NCBI GenBank assembly: GCA_025463135.1
Contig: JAOAPY010000049.1
Location: 1-64,000 of the forward strand
Direction: 5' to 3'
DNA: 64,000 nt
Source of the DNA: Acidobacteriota bacterium
GTDB lineage: Bacteria > Acidobacteriota > Blastocatellia > Pyrinomonadales > Pyrinomonadaceae
A program made the position numbers and the translations under genes. Every line of letters starts with the position of its first letter. Position 1 is the stretch's first letter. Shown here in pieces: positions 61,105-64,000 of the stretch. Under the pieces are notes generated by a model. It was not told where the DNA came from, did no database searches, and worked only from the letters and a program-made list of their open reading frames with translations.

Positions 61105-61821
61105 GTGTCAACTCGTTTCAAGGATTGCTTCACTGTGGGGCCGCTCGACCTGGACCAGCCATGGGACGCTGTGAAACCCATTCGTCTATTGTTAGCCGAC
61201 GATCATGTCCTCGTTCGGGCGGGAATACGTGTATTGGTCGAGGAGATCGATGGCATTGAGGTTGTTGCCGAGGCCGGCGATGGTCGCGAGGCGTTGCGTT
61301 TAGTTCGAGACCACGTTCCCGATGTGGTTCTCCTCGATATCGCAATGCCTTTGCTGAACGGCTTCGAGGTGCTGGACGAGGCGACGCGGGATTTTCCTGA
61401 CATACGAATAATAGTCCTCACGGTTCACGACACAGAAGAATATGCGCTCTATGCTTTTCGCCATGGCGCCAAAGGTTATTTGCCCAAGACGGCGGCTAGC
61501 GCAGAGTTGGAATTGGCGATCAAGGCCGTCGCCGGCGGTGGCACCTATCTGTCGCCGGCCCTTTCTCAGAAAACTTTCTTTCGTCGAGTCAACTCCGTTG
61601 TCGACGGAAGTGTTGCCCTGCGCGAACTCACACCGCGTCAGCAGGAGGTGCTGCGATTGCTGGCGCAGGGCCAATCGACCAAGGACATTGCCCTGACTTT
61701 AGATATTAGTGCTAAGACCGTGGAAGCACACCGGGCCCAGCTAATGTCTCGATTGAATATCCATGATGTCGCGGGCCTTGTTCGCTATGCGATAAGAACA
61801 GGACTGGTCGGCATCGATTAA
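61105..61821 (+). CDS. NarL/FixJ-family response regulator
   Basis: 238 residues from GTG 61105, or about 216 from GTG 61171; the receiver begins right after the second (KPIRLLLADDHVLVRAGI). Neither has a good ribosome site. Receiver with phosphorylated Asp in VVLLDIAMPLLNGF and Lys in GYLPKTAAS. LuxR-type DNA-binding domain at the end: RELTPRQQEVLRLLAQGQST, KDIALTLDISAKTVEAHRAQ and LMSRLNIHD. It probably receives phosphate from the MEDS-PAS kinase 195 bp upstream, which has the matching HisKA_3 domain. Targets are unknown. Confidence 0.92.
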   Translation: MSTRFKDCFTVGPLDLDQPWDAVKPIRLLLADDHVLVRAGIRVLVEEIDGIEVVAEAGDGREALRLVRDHVPDVVLLDIAMPLLNGFEVLDEATRDFPDIRIIVLTVHDTEEYALYAFRHGAKGYLPKTAASAELELAIKAVAGGGTYLSPALSQKTFFRRVNSVVDGSVALRELTPRQQEVLRLLAQGQSTKDIALTLDISAKTVEAHRAQLMSRLNIHDVAGLVRYAIRTGLVGID

Positions 61822-62581
61822 CAGGGCAGGCCCGATCAGGCGGCGCTCGATTCTCTTTTTCTTGCATCCCCATCACGTGACTGAGAGAGATCTAACTTAA
61901 GGGTTTTCCTATCGGGGAGCTAAGGTTCTTCCTACTTGCGCTCTGACCCACGCAGGCATAGTCTGCCAGCAGGATAATTCCTCAAATAGATGAAGGGCTT
62001 TCATGCTTCCGGGGGATCGAGTTATCCATGGCTGATAAGTTTTATTTAGTCATCCCCGGAAGTTAGAATTCGTCCCCGAAAATGTTTTTGACCATCCTGT
62101 TCATACTTTCCGATTTGGAGTAGAGGCGCGTTAGAGGATCGAGCTGCCAGGGCGTCAAATCCAAATTCCTCCCAAGCTGCTGGTAGGAAAAGAATGGTGA
62201 CGTTACGAATCTGGCGCTTTTGCGAAGCGGGTTTCGTCCCTGGTCTTCGCGACGGAAGGCATCGAGGCGACTTCTGAAAGCAGTCGTAGTTTTCGCGATT
62301 AGTAGAAGTTTTTTCGCTGGGAATTGGGTACCTGACAAAAGATTAGCTTTACGAGTCAGGATTGCGGGTCTTGTAAGGTACCTAAAAAAGAACGCGGAGC
62401 GCCCTGTGGGGGGAACGCCCGCGTCATGAAGAGGACGCCGCGATTGGGGGCGATAGCGGCGTCCTTCTTCTTCTTAAAAAATGACCGAGTCGTTTCTCTA
62501 ATTTCGCCACAAAGGTTTTTGCAGTCTGGCGAAAAATAGCTGACCCTCGAAAAGAAGAATGTCCCTCCCATCAAATCGGCT
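61822..62581. other. Gene-poor 760-bp region
   Basis: I can defend no gene here. A 91-residue minus-strand frame (62063-62338) ends in the protein-like stretch LTPWQLDPLTRLYSKSESMN, but it has no ribosome site I can see and no family I recognise. The promoter of the following sensor probably lies near 62450-62580. Confidence 0.4.
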
Positions 62582-64000
62582 ATGCGATCCAGGCGATTTT
62601 CGCTGTCGAATATTTCTATCCAGCACCGACTTCCGCTGCTGATCGGTTTATTGTTGCTCGGCATCCTCGTAGCCTCGACCTGGGCGTCGTATCTTGGGGT
62701 AAGAGATGCGGCCCTCGAAGTTGGACATCAGCGGTTACTTAATCTTACTCAGCAGTTGGCGGGTCTATCGCAGCAGTCAACCGCGCTCCACCTTGGTAAA
62801 ACCGTAGCCGTAGCGAACGACCCGGCGATTGTTGCCTATCTGCAGAATCCTTCGGATGCCGGCCGGCCAGCTGCGTTGGCAATCCTGCAGCACCTCAACG
62901 CGGCTCCGGATCCAAATACGCTTCAAACCGAATTGTGGAAGTCTAACAACTCTCTCGTTCTGACGAATGTAGAGGCTTCCGCCCCGATTGGCGATCTCAA
63001 CGAGGACTTCAAACTGTGCGCGGTCGAGCCCTTCAAGGTCGTCGGACCGATTCGGCTCGCTAAGAGCCTGGTCGTCTATCCCACGATCGCGGCTGTCAAA
63101 GGTGTTTCCGGAAATGCGATCGGCTTTCTTGTTAGATGGCGGCAAATTTCATCCAATCCCGAGGCTCGCAAGCAACTTCAGAATCTGGTCGGCAACGAAG
63201 CGGCCCTTTACTTTGGCAGCACACGCGGTGACATCTGGACTGATCTGGATAAGGTTGTGCCGGAGCCTCCGTCAGGTTTTCAGGCGACCCAGCAAGCGAC
63301 TCGCTTCACTCGAAGTGGAACTTCGATTATGGCTTTGGGGCGCCCAATTCACGGTACCCCTTTCTTTGTTGTCGTCGAATTTCCGGAGCGCGTCTTTCTA
63401 GCTCATGCCACAGGCTTCCTGCGACGCGTCATCGTTATTGACGTGGCCTTGATTGTCCTGGGACTGGTGGGCAGTTTTGCGCTCAGCGGCAGTATCACAC
63501 GGCCCCTTCAATCTCTGACGGTGGCTGCAAAAAGAATTCGCGGCGGAGACTATTCCCAATCGGTTGATATCCAGCAGAAGGATGAACTTGGTGAGCTCGC
63601 CAGTGCCTTCAACTCGATGGTCATACGTTTGACGGCCTCACAAGAAGATCTCGAGCGGAAGATTGATGAGCTCAAACTGGTCCAAAAGGCTGCTGTGAAA
63701 TTAGCAGCGATCGTAGAGTCCTCGCATGATGCCATCGTCGGAAAGACTTTGGATGGCACTATTACCAGTTGGAATACGAGCGCGGAAAGACTGTATGGCT
63801 ACACTGAAGCAGAAATAGTGGGGCGTTCGATCACCCTCCTGTCGCCCCCGGAGCACAACGGTCAAGTCAAAGCAATTCTGGAAAGACTCACCCAGGGTGA
63901 AATTATTGATCATTTCGAAACCGAGCGCATTACCAAAACAGGCATGCGAATCGCGGTGTCGCTGGCCATCTCTCCGATTAGGGACGAGTCGGGCGCCGTC
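62582..64000 (+). CDS. Membrane sensor with HAMP and PAS domains (cut off by window end)
   Basis: An open frame of 473 codons from the ATG at 62582 (MRSRRFSLSNISIQ) to the last base, so the C-terminus is missing. The first membrane helix is at about 19-40 (LLIGLLLLGILVASTWAS). An extracytoplasmic sensor part (about 45-280, LTQQLAGLSQQSTALHLGKT) looks like a single- or double-Cache fold. The second helix is at about 281-303 (VIVIDVALIVLGLVGSFAL). The HAMP linker (about 303-352) has SITRPLQSLTVAAKRI and DELGELASAFNSM. The PAS domain (about 371 on) has ESSHDAIVGKTLDGTITSWN and RLYGYTEAEIVG. A kinase or cyclase output domain is expected outside the window. Confidence 0.88.
   Translation, partial: MRSRRFSLSNISIQHRLPLLIGLLLLGILVASTWASYLGVRDAALEVGHQRLLNLTQQLAGLSQQSTALHLGKTVAVANDPAIVAYLQNPSDAGRPAALAILQHLNAAPDPNTLQTELWKSNNSLVLTNVEASAPIGDLNEDFKLCAVEPFKVVGPIRLAKSLVVYPTIAAVKGVSGNAIGFLVRWRQISSNPEARKQLQNLVGNEAALYFGSTRGDIWTDLDKVVPEPPSGFQATQQATRFTRSGTSIMALGRPIHGTPFFVVVEFPERVFLAHATGFLRRVIVIDVALIVLGLVGSFALSGSITRPLQSLTVAAKRIRGGDYSQSVDIQQKDELGELASAFNSMVIRLTASQEDLERKIDELKLVQKAAVKLAAIVESSHDAIVGKTLDGTITSWNTSAERLYGYTEAEIVGRSITLLSPPEHNGQVKAILERLTQGEIIDHFETERITKTGMRIAVSLAISPIRDESGAV

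Noticed and set aside
62063-62338. A 91-residue minus-strand frame ending in a protein-like stretch
   Set aside because: No ribosome site or known family. Kept only as a note because the C-terminal third looks protein-like.

Overview
The window reads as chromosomal DNA of an Acidobacteriota member, most likely class Blastocatellia/Pyrinomonadales. This is an inference from gene content. Supporting features are two very large Oar-like TonB-dependent receptors with an N-terminal carboxypeptidase-regulatory domain, a VWFA-related protein of the acidobacterial type, a secreted HELGH protein, a LytTR two-component pair, and many dispersed palindromic repeat families. I see no phage, plasmid, CRISPR, tRNA or rRNA signal.

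Layout. 1-7250: a minus-strand efflux set (PepSY protein, TolC-like channel, membrane-fusion protein, RND pump). 7700-21700: secreted HELGH protein, first TonB-dependent receptor, TPR protein, LytS-type kinase and LytTR regulator, Fis-type helix-turn-helix protein, second TonB-dependent receptor. 22060-41760: a surface-glycan locus with two SGNH hydrolases, a carbamoyltransferase between two tiny membrane proteins, two GT-C membrane transferases, three GT4 and one GT2 glycosyltransferases, a hexapeptide acetyltransferase, a MurJ/Wzx-like flippase, two methyltransferases and a class-3 lipase. 41850-51600: cystathionine beta-synthase-like enzyme, S9 peptidase, VWA protein, folA, thyA, homoserine dehydrogenase, a cysteine-desulfurase-like enzyme. 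51900-64000: a RHS/M23-like secreted protein and a signalling block (receiver-kinase, receiver with degenerate HD-GYP, MEDS-GAF-6xPAS kinase with NarL-type regulator, and a truncated HAMP-PAS sensor).

How they fit together. The glycan locus has the parts to build, modify (carbamoyl, acetyl and methyl groups) and flip a lipid-linked glycan. The kinase/regulator pairs are adjacent and probably cognate. The first TonB receptor is followed by a strong terminator and then the TPR gene.

The most unusual layer lies between genes. Degenerate 7-bp repeat tracts begin inside or directly after stop codons and run up to start codons. A 103-bp miniature inverted-repeat element sits between perfect 8-bp target duplications. 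Several other palindromic families (CGTTTAGAAAGCG, GTCCGACAAACT, HGRDARAT-type, GCAACAACCCTGGG-type) are placed so tightly that they alter the apparent starts of at least five genes. The strongest candidates for something undescribed are the heptad tracts, a shared GTCACAAA/AlgR-box-like motif before four genes including both LytTR-pair genes, and the HD-GYP protein lacking two metal ligands.
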